Shown: positions 27,140-35,279, numbered from the stretch's first letter. The stretch is 64,000 nt of DNA from Mycolicibacterium pulveris (GCF_010725725.1 NZ_AP022599.1:4030001-4094000); one strand, 5' to 3'. Notes: generated by a model not told the origin, from the letters alone. Translations and numbers: made by a program.

Positions 27140-27667
27140 TTAGGAGATCTTCTCCATGCGCACGGGCAGCTCGATGACGACGGGCTTGTTGACCCCGCAC
27201 GCACCGCTGGGCGCCTTCGTCTGATTGCGGCCGCCGAAGATTGTCATGTTCTTCGTCTGTCGTTCGTTGTTGGCGGGATTGATGCCCCACAGGATGAACT
27301 TCTGATGGCCCGGGGCGAAGCTGCCGTCGGGGCACGGTACCCAGTTGGGAATCTCGTGGTCGACGTACCAGAAGTCGTCGAGGCGCGCCGTGCCGGTCCA
27401 GCCCCGGTCGCTGACCACGGTGCCGGTGCATTCGATCGGGCTCACGCAATCGGTGGAGACGGTCCAGGTTTCGATCACCGTCTCCTGGTCGATCAGCACC
27501 TCGTTGGTGCGGGCCCACTCGCCGTCTGACATCACCCGGTAGGTGCCGTTGAGTTCGACGCCGAAGTCCGACGCCTGCGCCGGCGTTGCCGCGCTTACAC
27601 TCCCGAGCACGACACCGCTCGCCACCACGGCCGCTGACGCCAGATTCACCGCACGGAGTTCACGCAT
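27140..27667 (-). CDS. Secreted protein of unknown function
   Basis: 175 residues with an N-terminal signal peptide ending at PAQASD near residue 32. The mature region has four Cys (DCVSPIEC, WVPCPDG, GACGV) and a repeating polar/aromatic beta-like pattern (LNGTYRVMSDGEW, WTVSTDC). It resembles exported mycobacterial beta-rich proteins of unknown role. It is convergent with mceF with no gap between stop codons, so the two transcripts must terminate inside each other's genes. Confidence 0.78.
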   Translation of the reverse strand: MRELRAVNLASAAVVASGVVLGSVSAATPAQASDFGVELNGTYRVMSDGEWARTNEVLIDQETVIETWTVSTDCVSPIECTGTVVSDRGWTGTARLDDFWYVDHEIPNWVPCPDGSFAPGHQKFILWGINPANNERQTKNMTIFGGRNQTKAPSGACGVNKPVVIELPVRMEKIS

Positions 27668-27745
27668 ACCTCAGCCTAACGCGGTCGTGGTAGTTGTCTT
27701 CTTCGAAGGCGAGAATTTCGTTCCCAGGCATGTGAAAATAGCGTC

Positions 27746-28144
27746 GTGCGATCCATCGGTGCAGTGCTGGCAGCCTTGGCAACGGTCGGTATGGGCGTCG
27801 CTGCGCCGCCGGCGTCGGCTCAGCCGCCACCACCGCCGGTGGCCGAATGCAATGAGCCGTCCTGCACGCCCGGTATCGCGCCCGGCATCGTGCTCGGGTC
27901 GTACTGCAGCAACACCACCCACTACGTGTTCGGCGTGACGTCGTGGGGCAGGTTGGTGTTCTGCGGTTCGCCGCGCCGATACGAACCTCGTTGGTTCCGC
28001 TCACCGGAGATGCACGGCGTCAAGAACGAGGGCGAGCTGTGTCCGGGACTGGACGGCGACGTCGCCCAAGCGCCAGACGGCCTTTTCCTCAGCTGTCTGT
28101 CGCGGGACGGCCGAGCCGCATGGGAGTACGGCGGCAACGCCTAG
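27746..28144 (+). CDS. Small secreted protein of unknown function
   Basis: 132 residues from GTG 27746. The signal peptide ends at PPASAQ near residue 26, followed by a PPPPP stretch and a 100-residue domain with six cysteines (ECNEPSC, YCSN, VFCG, LCPG, SCLSR). Divergent from the secreted-protein gene at 27140. A strong stem-loop terminator follows 19 nt after the stop. No known activity. Confidence 0.75.
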   Translation: MRSIGAVLAALATVGMGVAAPPASAQPPPPPVAECNEPSCTPGIAPGIVLGSYCSNTTHYVFGVTSWGRLVFCGSPRRYEPRWFRSPEMHGVKNEGELCPGLDGDVAQAPDGLFLSCLSRDGRAAWEYGGNA

Positions 28145-28163
28145 GTTTTCTCCCCGCCGAACA

Positions 28164-28209
28164 GACGCGAAAACCCCCGGTCGTGGTGACTTCCGGGGGT
28201 TTTGGCGTC
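28164..28209. terminator. Bidirectional intrinsic terminator
   Basis: A 17-bp stem (28164-28180 with 28193-28209, one mismatch) with the core AAAACCCCCGG/CCGGGGGTTTT and a 12-nt loop. It carries an A-run on one side and a T-run on the other, so it can end transcription from both the plus-strand secreted-protein gene and the convergent P450 gene. Confidence 0.85.
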
Positions 28210-28227
28210 TGCTCGCGCGATGGGAGC

Positions 28228-29508
28228 TCAGCCCGCGGGCGTGAACTCGATGTTCAGCTCGGTGAGCCCACGCAGGATGAACGTCGGCTCGTACTCATAT
28301 CGCCGCGCCTCGATCGGGCCGTGCTTCTCCTCGCTGATGGTGATGTCGGCCATCCGGTCCAGGATCCGTTCGATCGAGACCCGGCCCTCGACCCGTGCCA
28401 GCGGTGCGCCGGGGCAGGAGTGAATACCGCGGCTGAATGCGATGTGCTCGCGGACATTGCGTCGATCCAGCCTGAATTCATGCGGATCGTCGAAGCGTTC
28501 GGGGTCGCGGTTGGCGGCGCCCGGGCTGACCATCACCGTCGTACCGGCCGGCACAGGGGTGTCGCCGAGACTAGTTGTCTTGCGGGCCAACCGGAACACG
28601 CTCTTCACCGGGCTGTCCATCCGCAGGCATTCCTCGATGAAGACCGGGATGAGGCTGCGGTCCTGACGAAGCTGGTCCTGGATGTCGGGCCGGTCGCCGA
28701 GGATGCGCAGCGCGGCGCCGAGCAGTTTCGCGGTGGTCTCCTGGCCGGCGGCGAACAGGAACGTCGCGGTGCGGACGACGTCGACCACTTCCGGGGTCGA
28801 GCCGTCCGGGTACTTCGCGGTCGCGATGGAGGTGAGCACGTCGTCGCGCGGAGATTCCCGACGCTCCTCGATGTAGCGGACGAATTTCTCGTCCGCCCAC
28901 GCCAGTGGGTTCTCGGCGATCACCTCGTGGTCGAGGGAGCCGACGTTGGTACCGGGCCGCTCGGCTCCGAACGCCTCGCGGAACTCCTCGTGGTCGGACT
29001 CCGGAACACCGAGCAGGTCGGCTACCACCAACAGGCTGAACGGCTTGGCGTATGCGGCCAGAAATTCACACTTGCCGTCGGCGATGAACTCGTCGATGTG
29101 GCGATCGGCCAGCCGCCACATGAAGTCTTCGTTCTCCTTGAGCCGCTTGGGGGTCAGCAGCCGCGAAAGGATGGAGCGCGCGTCGGTATGCTGCGGTGCG
29201 TCCATCGTCACCATGTGCTCGAACATCGGGATCTCGGTGCGGTGCTTTTCGATCAGCCCGCTGATGTCGTCACCCTCGGGCGTGAACGGCAGCGGCGTGA
29301 ACGGGCCCATCACCGCGACGCACGACGAGTAGTTCTCGCTGTCCTTGTAGACGGAGTTGGCGGCCTCCCAACCGGTGACCGCCAGCACGCCGTTGGTGAT
29401 CGGACAGCACACCGGATCCTTCGCGCGCACGTGGTCGTAGTACGGGTGCGGATCGGGGACCAGCGAGGGATCGGTGAAGTAGTCGACGGAGTCGAAGTCG
29501 GTGGTCAT
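28228..29508 (-). CDS. Cytochrome P450
   Basis: 426 residues from ATG 29508, preceded by GGAAGGA. The I-helix TFLFAAGQETTAKLL and heme loop FSRGIHSCPGAP (Cys365) are intact. It is a soluble class I enzyme with no ferredoxin gene adjacent, so electrons may come from the ferredoxin at 10308. An upstream in-frame extension of 27 codons crosses the divergent promoter and is rejected. A TetR regulator is divergent, with a palindrome between them, suggesting local repression by that regulator. Confidence 0.92.
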   Translation of the reverse strand: MTTDFDSVDYFTDPSLVPDPHPYYDHVRAKDPVCCPITNGVLAVTGWEAANSVYKDSENYSSCVAVMGPFTPLPFTPEGDDISGLIEKHRTEIPMFEHMVTMDAPQHTDARSILSRLLTPKRLKENEDFMWRLADRHIDEFIADGKCEFLAAYAKPFSLLVVADLLGVPESDHEEFREAFGAERPGTNVGSLDHEVIAENPLAWADEKFVRYIEERRESPRDDVLTSIATAKYPDGSTPEVVDVVRTATFLFAAGQETTAKLLGAALRILGDRPDIQDQLRQDRSLIPVFIEECLRMDSPVKSVFRLARKTTSLGDTPVPAGTTVMVSPGAANRDPERFDDPHEFRLDRRNVREHIAFSRGIHSCPGAPLARVEGRVSIERILDRMADITISEEKHGPIEARRYEYEPTFILRGLTELNIEFTPAG

Positions 29509-29578
29509 GTGAAGCGCTTCCTTCCGGAACCCGTGGTCTCTGCGGTGGTTTTTCGGCGCATGCGCGCGGGAACGACAT

Positions 29579-29600
29579 ATGCTGAGCATCTGCTTAGCAT
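29579..29600. promoter_or_regulatory. Candidate TetR operator (22-bp imperfect palindrome)
   Basis: Half-sites ATGCTGAGCA (29579-29588) and TGCTTAGCAT (29591-29600) form a palindrome with one mismatch pair, 2-bp centre. It lies in the 180-bp gap between a P450 (start 29508, minus) and a TetR gene (start 29689, plus). TetR-type regulators commonly bind such sites in divergent promoters to repress both genes. Confidence 0.6.
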
Positions 29601-29688
29601 GGCGGTAGAGTCGTGGTCAAGGGTGACAACGCCGGGGCGCGTCTAACATCTGCGTTTCGGGGTTCGACTGACACAGTGGGGAGTTGCG

Positions 29689-30378
29689 ATGGCATCGGGG
29701 CGCAGGATCGGGGCGCCGGACGCGAAGAATCGCGGCGTCCTGATCGACGCCGCCGAGCAGCTGCTGCTCGAGGAGGGCTACGCCTCGGTCACCTCGCGCC
29801 GGGTCGCCGAGAAGGCGGGGCTGAAGCCGCAACTCGTGCACTACTACTTCCGCACCATGGAAGACCTCTTCCTGGCGGTGTTCCGGCGCATGGCCGAGGC
29901 GGGGCTGGAGGTGCTGTCGAACGCGCTGGCTTCGCCGCAGCCGCTGTGGGCGCTGTGGCGATTCAGTACCCGGCCGGAGGCCACCCGGCTGACCATGGAG
30001 TTCATGGGGCTGGCCAACCACCGAAAGGCGCTGCGCGACGAGATCGTCTACTTCGCCGAACGCTTCCGAGACGAACAGAACAAGGCGATCGAGGCCGCCC
30101 TTGCGCGCTACGGCGTCGAATCCAACGACGTGCCGCCGGTGGTCTGGACGATGTTCGCCACGAGCGTGTCGCAGGCCCTCGTGGTCGAACGTGCGCTGGG
30201 CATGACGACCGGGCACGCCGAAATTTTGAAGTTCTGCGAGGAATGGCTCCGGCGCCTCGAGGGCGAACCGCTTGACGTCGAGGGGTCCGGCGATCACCAG
30301 TTGCGGATCGAGCAGAGCGCGCCCCGTGGTCCGGCGTCGGTGGCCACGACGACGCCGTCGACCGCGAGTACGCAGTGA
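29689..30378 (+). CDS. TetR/AcrR family transcriptional regulator
   Basis: 229 residues. The N-terminal helix-turn-helix spans about residues 15-62 (DAAEQLLLEEGYASVTSRRVAEKAGL, then VHYYFRTMEDLFLAVFRRM, a classic TetR signature). The C-terminal ligand-binding domain is divergent, as usual. Start ATG 29689 follows GGGGAG. It is divergent from a P450 and probably controls it. Its last 85 nt overlap the 3' end of the convergent MmpS-like gene. Confidence 0.92.
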   Translation: MASGRRIGAPDAKNRGVLIDAAEQLLLEEGYASVTSRRVAEKAGLKPQLVHYYFRTMEDLFLAVFRRMAEAGLEVLSNALASPQPLWALWRFSTRPEATRLTMEFMGLANHRKALRDEIVYFAERFRDEQNKAIEAALARYGVESNDVPPVVWTMFATSVSQALVVERALGMTTGHAEILKFCEEWLRRLEGEPLDVEGSGDHQLRIEQSAPRGPASVATTTPSTASTQ

Positions 30379-30755
30379 ATGTTCGGCGTTTGAGTCGACC
30401 GTCCGCTGGTCGCGGTGACCATGGCCCACTCGTTGGGGTTGGCCAGCATGACATCGAGCACCCACTGCTGGTCCGGGCCGACGTGGGCCTCGGCCTTGGG
30501 GCTGTAGACGTACGGATTGTGGCTGTAGTCCGCCCAATTGGGCGGATCGGTGTCGCGATAGTAGATCGAGACGTTGAACGGTTGCTCGGCGAACACGGTG
30601 TACTTGACGTTGTGCAGCACCGGCGGCGGCGGTGGTGGCTGGGCATGGGCGACGCCACCGGCGACCGTGACGCCCGCGCCCGCGACGGCCATCGCCGCCA
30701 ACACGCGCAGGGGACGTCGTGCAGCGCTGAACAGACGTACCGACCGGAACATCAT
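30294..30755 (-). CDS. MmpS-like exported protein
   Basis: About 153 residues from ATG 30755; another start at 30809 would give a TGATG overlap with the thiolase stop and add 18 residues. A basic stretch (RSVRLFSAARRPLR) and hydrophobic core (AAMAVAGAGVTVAGG) end at AHAQ. The mature part begins with a PPPPPP run and then has VKYTVFAEQPFNVSIYYRD, a long Trp-containing middle, and IHCVLAVDGVVV..LCSI, a layout resembling MmpS proteins. No MmpL is nearby. It overlaps the TetR gene tail by 85 nt on the other strand. Confidence 0.65.
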   Translation of the reverse strand: MMFRSVRLFSAARRPLRVLAAMAVAGAGVTVAGGVAHAQPPPPPPVLHNVKYTVFAEQPFNVSIYYRDTDPPNWADYSHNPYVYSPKAEAHVGPDQQWVLDVMLANPNEWAMVTATSGRSTQTPNIHCVLAVDGVVVATDAGPRGALCSIRNW

Positions 30756-30808
30756 TTGCCGGATCTTAGAGCGATATTTCCGCCACCGAGGCGGAATCGC
30801 GTTGTGCA

Positions 30809-31963
30809 TCAAGTTGTCAGGATCGTCGCGGACGCGGTGCCCGGCGCGCCGTAGACCTGTGCAAGCCCCACCCGCGGGGTACCCGGCACCTGGCGCTCGC
30901 CGGCCTCGCCACGCAACTGGCGCACCAGTTCGTGTACCTGCCGAAGCCCCGAGGCTCCGATCGGTTCACCGTTGGCGATCAGGCCACCGTCGGTGTTGAT
31001 CGGCATCGAACCGCCGATTTCGGTGGCGCCGTCGGCCAGCAGCTTCTCCTGTTCACCGTCGGCGCACAGCCCGGTCTCCGCCATGTGGATCACCTCGGCG
31101 CCCGCGTCGGTGTCCTGCAACTGTGCGATGTCGACGTCCTCGGGCCCGATACCCGCCGCCTCGTACGCGGCCCTGGCGGCATACACCGTCGGCGACGAAT
31201 CCTCGTCCAGTGGAGCCGATGTCGCGTGCACCTCGTAGGCGCCGTAGGTGCGCGTCCGAATCTCGCTGGCGCGCACGTAAACCGGCTTGTCGGTGAACTT
31301 GTGCGCTATTTCGCCACGGCACATGATCACCGCGGCAGCGCCTTCGTCGGGCGCACAGAACATGTACTGGGTCAGCGGGTAGTTCAGCACCGCGGAGTTG
31401 AGAATCTCCTCCTCGGAGATCGGCTTGCGGCGGAACGCATTCGGGTTGCGTTCACCGTTGCGGAAGTTCTTGGCGGCCACCTTGGCCAGCGTCGCCTGGC
31501 TGATGTTGTGGTCGTGGATGTACTTGTTGGCCTTCATGCCGAAGAACTTGGTGGTGACGAACTGTCCGTTCTCGGCGTACCACTGTGGCAGCGCCAGCTT
31601 GGCCGGGTCATCGGTGAACGCGCCGCGCGGATGCTTGTCCAGGCCGACCGCGATGCCGATGTCGTACTTGCCGAGCCGGATGGTGTCGGCGGTCTGCTGG
31701 ATCGCGCTGGCGGCCGTCGCGCACGCGTTGAACACGTTGGTGAACGTGATGCCGGTCAGCCCGACCAGGCGGGTGACGGCATCGGGATTGGATACCTCGT
31801 AGCTGCCGCCGAAGCCGAACTGGATGTCCTTCCACTCCACCCCGGCGTCGGCGAGCGCGGCCTGGATCGCCTCCGCGCCCATTTCCATCGCCGTCTTGTC
31901 GAACCGGCCGAACGGGTGTAGGCCCACGCCGATGATCGCGACGTCGTTTGTTGCGGTGCTCAT
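30809..31963 (-). CDS. Thiolase-family protein with non-canonical active site
   Basis: 384 residues of the thiolase superfamily. Cys81 in FNACATAAS is in the nucleophile position. The usual GHPxGASG box reads GEPIGASG, with Glu333 replacing His, and the final CxG box reads VYGAPG without Cys. It therefore may not work as a standard thiolase; relatives with the same GEP box pair with DUF35 proteins in mycobacteria. A DUF35 gene starts the operon 14 nt upstream. The role in side-chain or ring-derived acyl-CoA cleavage is inferred. Confidence 0.85.
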   Translation of the reverse strand: MSTATNDVAIIGVGLHPFGRFDKTAMEMGAEAIQAALADAGVEWKDIQFGFGGSYEVSNPDAVTRLVGLTGITFTNVFNACATAASAIQQTADTIRLGKYDIGIAVGLDKHPRGAFTDDPAKLALPQWYAENGQFVTTKFFGMKANKYIHDHNISQATLAKVAAKNFRNGERNPNAFRRKPISEEEILNSAVLNYPLTQYMFCAPDEGAAAVIMCRGEIAHKFTDKPVYVRASEIRTRTYGAYEVHATSAPLDEDSSPTVYAARAAYEAAGIGPEDVDIAQLQDTDAGAEVIHMAETGLCADGEQEKLLADGATEIGGSMPINTDGGLIANGEPIGASGLRQVHELVRQLRGEAGERQVPGTPRVGLAQVYGAPGTASATILTT

Positions 31964-31977
31964 GGCCTCGGCTCCTC

Positions 31978-32400
31978 CTAGACCGGCTTGAAGGCGAAGG
32001 TGACGACCTCGTTGCCGTCGTCGTCAGTGGTGAACGGCACCATCGTCAGCTCGACATCCATGCCGAACTGCAACTTGGCCGGGTCGTTCTCGGTGAGCCG
32101 GCCTTCCACGCGGATGATGTCGTCGAGTTGGACGAGGCCGACCCCGAACGGAACGAAATCCTTACCGGTGGGGCCTTTGTACGGCGGCCCGGGCGGAAAG
32201 CCCTGCGTCGTCCACGCCACCAGCGTGCCGCGACGGGGCAGCTTGACTTCTGACATCTGGGCGGCGCTGCACTTGGGGCAGCGCGGCTGCACCGGGAACG
32301 TGGTGGCCCCGCACGCCCCGCAGGTGCTTCCGATCAGTTGCGGGTTCTCGTCTGGCCACGTGGAGATTTCCGGCGCGAGCGCGATCTGCTGGGTAGACAC
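31978..32400 (-). CDS. DUF35 zinc-ribbon OB-fold protein (thiolase partner)
   Basis: 140 residues from GTG 32400. The zinc ribbon is C-x2-C near residues 26-29 (TCGACG) and C-x2-C in PRCPKCSA, followed by the OB-fold (RRGTLVAWTTQGFPPG, FGVGLVQLDDIIRVEGRL). Such proteins form complexes with SCP2-type thiolases or aldolases and bind the CoA part. A longer frame to 32445 would run through the inverted repeat at 32425-32443, so the shorter start is preferred. Operon with the thiolase downstream; divergent from the SnoaL gene. Confidence 0.88.
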   Translation of the reverse strand: MSTQQIALAPEISTWPDENPQLIGSTCGACGATTFPVQPRCPKCSAAQMSEVKLPRRGTLVAWTTQGFPPGPPYKGPTGKDFVPFGVGLVQLDDIIRVEGRLTENDPAKLQFGMDVELTMVPFTTDDDGNEVVTFAFKPV

Positions 32401-32424
32401 GGATTGACCATAATTGGAAATGAC

Positions 32425-32443
32425 GTTCTCGTCTAGAGAGAAC
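32425..32443. promoter_or_regulatory. Candidate operator GTTCTC-N7-GAGAAC
   Basis: A perfect 6-bp inverted repeat with 7-bp spacing in the 61-bp divergent region between the DUF35 and SnoaL genes. The same geometry occurs at 35256-35274 and, with one mismatch, at 42909-42927. TAGCCT at 32450-32455 sits 6 nt before the SnoaL GTG and TTATGG on the other strand sits just before the DUF35 GTG, so both mRNAs could be leaderless. Confidence 0.55.
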
Positions 32444-32461
32444 AAGTGCTAGCCTGCCGGC

Positions 32462-32881
32462 GTGGACGCCGACAAAGCGGAGATCGCCGAGGTGCTGATC
32501 CGCTACGCCACCGGGATCGACTTCAAGGACTGGGCGCTGTTCCGAACCTGCTGGACCGACCAGGTCGACATCGACTACGGCGACCTCGGCACGTTCACCG
32601 ACGCCGACGCGTTCACCGACTTGATGAAGCAGATCCACGACCCGATGGGCCAGACCTATCACCGGATCTCCAACATCGTCGTCGACCTCGACGGGGATCG
32701 GGCCACGGCGCGGTCCTATGTACGCGCGGTGCTCCAGGCGGTGCCCGGCGATTCGAACAGCTGGATCGATGCGCTCGGCCACTACGACGACGAGCTCACC
32801 CGTACCGCCGACGGATGGCGAATCATCAAGCGCACCACCAACATTGCGCGGGTGATGAGCGGCGCCGGCACCGCACCGTGA
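32462..32881 (+). CDS. SnoaL-like / NTF2-fold protein
   Basis: 139 residues with the NTF2-like layout: an N-terminal helix (AEIAEVLIRYATGIDFKDW), DQVDIDYGDLGTF, a His-containing strand (TYHRISNIVVDLDGDRATARSYV), and RTADGWRIIKRT. The family (SnoaL/PF13577 type) includes steroid dehydratases and isomerases that use Asp/His. GTG start at 32462; the TGA overlaps the next GTG. The likely task is a dehydration or isomerisation in the pathway. Confidence 0.82.
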   Translation: MDADKAEIAEVLIRYATGIDFKDWALFRTCWTDQVDIDYGDLGTFTDADAFTDLMKQIHDPMGQTYHRISNIVVDLDGDRATARSYVRAVLQAVPGDSNSWIDALGHYDDELTRTADGWRIIKRTTNIARVMSGAGTAP

Positions 32882-33906
32882 GCATGCGTGCAGTCGTGCT
32901 GAGAGACGGGAAGCTGGCCGTGCGGGAGACCGCGGATCCGCAGCCCGGCCCCGGCGAGCTGCTGATCCGGCCACTGTCCGCCGCGATCTGCGCGTCGGAT
33001 GTGCACTACATGGATCACCCGCACTCGGCTCCGCGTTTCGTCTGGGACTCGAACCGCGACACCGTGATGGGTCACGAGTTCGTCGGCGAAGTCGTCGGCC
33101 ACGGACCGGACTGCTCGGATGCCTTTCCGATCGGCAGCCGGGTGACGAGCATGCCGATCCTCATTCGCGCCGGGCAGGAGCCTTTGATCATCGGACATCA
33201 CCCGGACGCGCCGGGTGCGTTCGGCGAATTGATGGTCGTGTCCGAGGTGATGTCGCGGCGGGTACCCGACGGTGCGTCCACCGACGCCGTCGCCCTGGTC
33301 GACGCGTTCGCGGTGGGCGAGTTCTACGTGCGCTGTTCCGGCATCGGTCCCGGGGAGCTGCCGCTGGTGCTCGGGGCAGGCGCGATCGGGTTGTCGACGG
33401 TGGCCGCGCTCAAGGCGCGCGGCGTCGGGCCGATCGTGGTGTCTGATTACAGCGACGACCGGCTCGGCTACGCCAAGAGATTCGGGGCCGACGTCCTCGT
33501 CAACCCCGCCCACCGCGATCCCTACGAGGTGTGGCGGGAAGTGTTCCGCGCGAACAATTTCCAAACACCCCAGGTCATCTTCGAGTGTGTCGGGGCCCAC
33601 GGCCTGCTGCAGACCATCGTCGATTCGTGTGAGTTTCTGGCCCGGGTCTACGTCGCGGGCGGTTGGTATGACGCGGGCACCATCGACTGCACCGCCGCCT
33701 CGCACAAGGGCGTGACGATCCAGTTCGGCGGCGGGCCGCATCCGCAGGACTGGTACGGCACCCTCGATGCCGTCGTCGACGGTCGGCTCGATCCCGCGCC
33801 GAGCATCGGCCGCACCATCGGCCTCGACGAGGTGCCCGAGGCCATCGACCAGGTCCGCAGGGGGCAGGGCCCGCCCCGTGTCGTCGTCCATCCCAGCGCG
33901 CGATGA
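32878..33906 (+). CDS. Zinc-type medium-chain alcohol dehydrogenase
   Basis: 342 residues from GTG 32878 (GTGA coupling with the SnoaL stop; ATG 32884 is an alternative). The N-terminal GroES-like domain has a catalytic zinc site with ICASDVHYMD and GHEFVGEVVG. The Rossmann half has VLGAGAIGLSTVAALKARG. The cluster of four Cys that binds structural zinc in many ADHs is not seen. It oxidises an alcohol with NAD(P). The stop overlaps the VOC gene ATG. Confidence 0.88.
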   Translation: MSMRAVVLRDGKLAVRETADPQPGPGELLIRPLSAAICASDVHYMDHPHSAPRFVWDSNRDTVMGHEFVGEVVGHGPDCSDAFPIGSRVTSMPILIRAGQEPLIIGHHPDAPGAFGELMVVSEVMSRRVPDGASTDAVALVDAFAVGEFYVRCSGIGPGELPLVLGAGAIGLSTVAALKARGVGPIVVSDYSDDRLGYAKRFGADVLVNPAHRDPYEVWREVFRANNFQTPQVIFECVGAHGLLQTIVDSCEFLARVYVAGGWYDAGTIDCTAASHKGVTIQFGGGPHPQDWYGTLDAVVDGRLDPAPSIGRTIGLDEVPEAIDQVRRGQGPPRVVVHPSAR

Positions 33907-34421
33907 CGATCCTGCCGGGGCCGATCCGCCAAATCGGCTACGTCGTCGACGATCTCGACCGCGCGCTCGCCGGCTGGCTCGAACTCGGTGTCGGCCCGTG
34001 GTTCGTCATGCGTGGGCTGACGCTGACCGCGCTCTACCGGGGCAGTCCGTGTCAGATCACGCAGTCGTTGGCGTTGGCCAACAGCGGCGACCTGCAGATC
34101 GAACTGATCCAGCAAGAGGATCAGACGCCGAGCGTCTTCACCGAGTTCCTGGCCGCCAACGGCGAAGGATTCCATCAAATCGCTTACTGGGCAGAGGATT
34201 TCGATTCCACCATGGGAGCGGTGCAGGCGGCCGGCTGGCCCGTGGTGTGGTCGGGCGGCGAGGACGTCGGCACCCGGTTCGCCTACGTCGAGCCGCCGAG
34301 CCGACCGGCCAGGGTCATCGAGATCATGGAGCTGACCGAGATCACCGCGGGCATGGCGACGTTCGTCCGCGACGCCGCCGCGGGTTGGGATGGCAGCGAC
34401 CCGATCCGGCCCCTCGGCTGA
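33903..34421 (+). CDS. VOC-superfamily (glyoxalase/epimerase-like) protein
   Basis: 172 residues. Two beta-alpha-beta-beta-beta modules start with RQIGYVVDDLDRALAGWLELG and GFHQIAYWAEDFDSTMGAVQAAGW, like methylmalonyl-CoA epimerases and other VOC enzymes. Candidate metal ligands are His near residue 97 and Glu in IELIQQ and EIMELTE. Coupled to the ADH by ATGA. Last gene of the SnoaL-ADH-VOC operon. The substrate is probably a 2-substituted acyl-CoA or related compound, by inference only. Confidence 0.82.
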   Translation: MTILPGPIRQIGYVVDDLDRALAGWLELGVGPWFVMRGLTLTALYRGSPCQITQSLALANSGDLQIELIQQEDQTPSVFTEFLAANGEGFHQIAYWAEDFDSTMGAVQAAGWPVVWSGGEDVGTRFAYVEPPSRPARVIEIMELTEITAGMATFVRDAAAGWDGSDPIRPLG

Positions 34422-34429
34422 CGTCGTCG

Positions 34430-34497
34430 GGTTGTCGGCGAGATAGCAGCCAGGGTCGCGAAACTGGTCGGACAACCACCCGAAATGCTATTTCGCC
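34430..34497. repeat. Two interleaved inverted repeats between convergent genes
   Basis: GGTTGTC (34430-34436) pairs with GACAACC (34471-34477), and GGCGAGATAGCA (34437-34448) pairs with TGCTATTTCGCC (34486-34497, one G-T). The order A-B-A'-B' is that of an H-type pseudoknot. It lies between the VOC and enoyl-CoA hydratase stops and may serve as a shared 3' end element. No T-run. Confidence 0.5.
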
Positions 34498-34511
34498 GCG
34501 GCTGAGCCGGG

Positions 34512-35228
34512 TTACTTGCCGCGGTTCATCGCCTTGTCGGCGGCGGCCCAGTGCTCGTCGGCCACCCACAGCCGCGCGAACGCGGTGACGGCCTCGGTGG
34601 TCGACACACCACGCATCACCCGCTTGATCTCCCCGGCGGGACGGGTGGCGAGTTGCCGGGCGATGGCGCGCCACGCCTCGTCGAACGACTCGCGCGCAAG
34701 CACGCGATCGATCAAGCCGATGCGCTCGGCCTCGGCGGCCTCGAGGATGGTGCCGGTACCCGCCAGCAGCAGCGCCTTGCTGTAGCCGACCAGCGCGGTC
34801 AGCCGCTCGGCGCCGCCCCACGCGGGCATGATCGCCAGCGAAACCTGGTTGAAGCCGATCTTGATGTCGGCGGCCGCCAACCGGATGTCGGCGGATACCG
34901 CGAACTCCGCGCCGCCGCCGAGCGCATGGCCGTTGAGCACGGCGATCGTCGGGGTGGGGAAGTGGGCGATGCGGTCGCAGACCGAGCGCATCCGCCACGC
35001 CATGGCGGCGGCGTCTTCCTCGGTCCGGATGGCCGCGAGCTGTTTGAGGTCACCGCCGGACACGAACGCGCGATCGCCGGCGCCCTTGAGGACCAGGGCG
35101 CCCGCCCCTTCGGCGCCGTCGAGGGCCTTGTCCAACTGCTCCATGGTCTCCGGCGCTATGGCGTTGCGAGCCTCCGGACGGTCGATGGTGATGACCGCCA
35201 ATGCGCCGTCCCATTCGAGCTCGACCAT
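34512..35228 (-). CDS. Enoyl-CoA hydratase/isomerase family protein
   Basis: 238 residues from ATG 35228, which has GGAG 8 nt upstream. The crotonase elements are AVLNGHALGGGAEFAVSADIRL near residue 83 and NQVSLAIMPAWGGAERL, the latter carrying the position of a catalytic acid. The frame extends 46 codons further upstream but would run over the operator and promoter region. Divergent from an acyl-CoA ligase. Role: hydration of an enoyl-CoA, or C-C bond cleavage as in some crotonases. Confidence 0.9.
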   Translation of the reverse strand: MVELEWDGALAVITIDRPEARNAIAPETMEQLDKALDGAEGAGALVLKGAGDRAFVSGGDLKQLAAIRTEEDAAAMAWRMRSVCDRIAHFPTPTIAVLNGHALGGGAEFAVSADIRLAAADIKIGFNQVSLAIMPAWGGAERLTALVGYSKALLLAGTGTILEAAEAERIGLIDRVLARESFDEAWRAIARQLATRPAGEIKRVMRGVSTTEAVTAFARLWVADEHWAAADKAMNRGK

Positions 35229-35250
35229 CAAGCATTCTCCATGTGCGGTA

Positions 35251-35279
35251 TTGGCATTCTCAGAATCGGAGAATAGCAT
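35251..35279 (+). promoter_or_regulatory. Promoter TTGGCA-N17-TAGCAT with embedded ATTCTC-N7-GAGAAT operator
   Basis: TTGGCA (35251-35256) and TAGCAT (35274-35279) are spaced 17 bp, a good housekeeping-type promoter for the acyl-CoA ligase at 35356. The perfect repeat ATTCTC (35256-35261)/GAGAAT (35269-35274) fills the spacer, a classic place for a repressor. A further ATTCTCC half-site (35234-35240) overlaps the ribosome binding site of the divergent crotonase. Confidence 0.55.
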
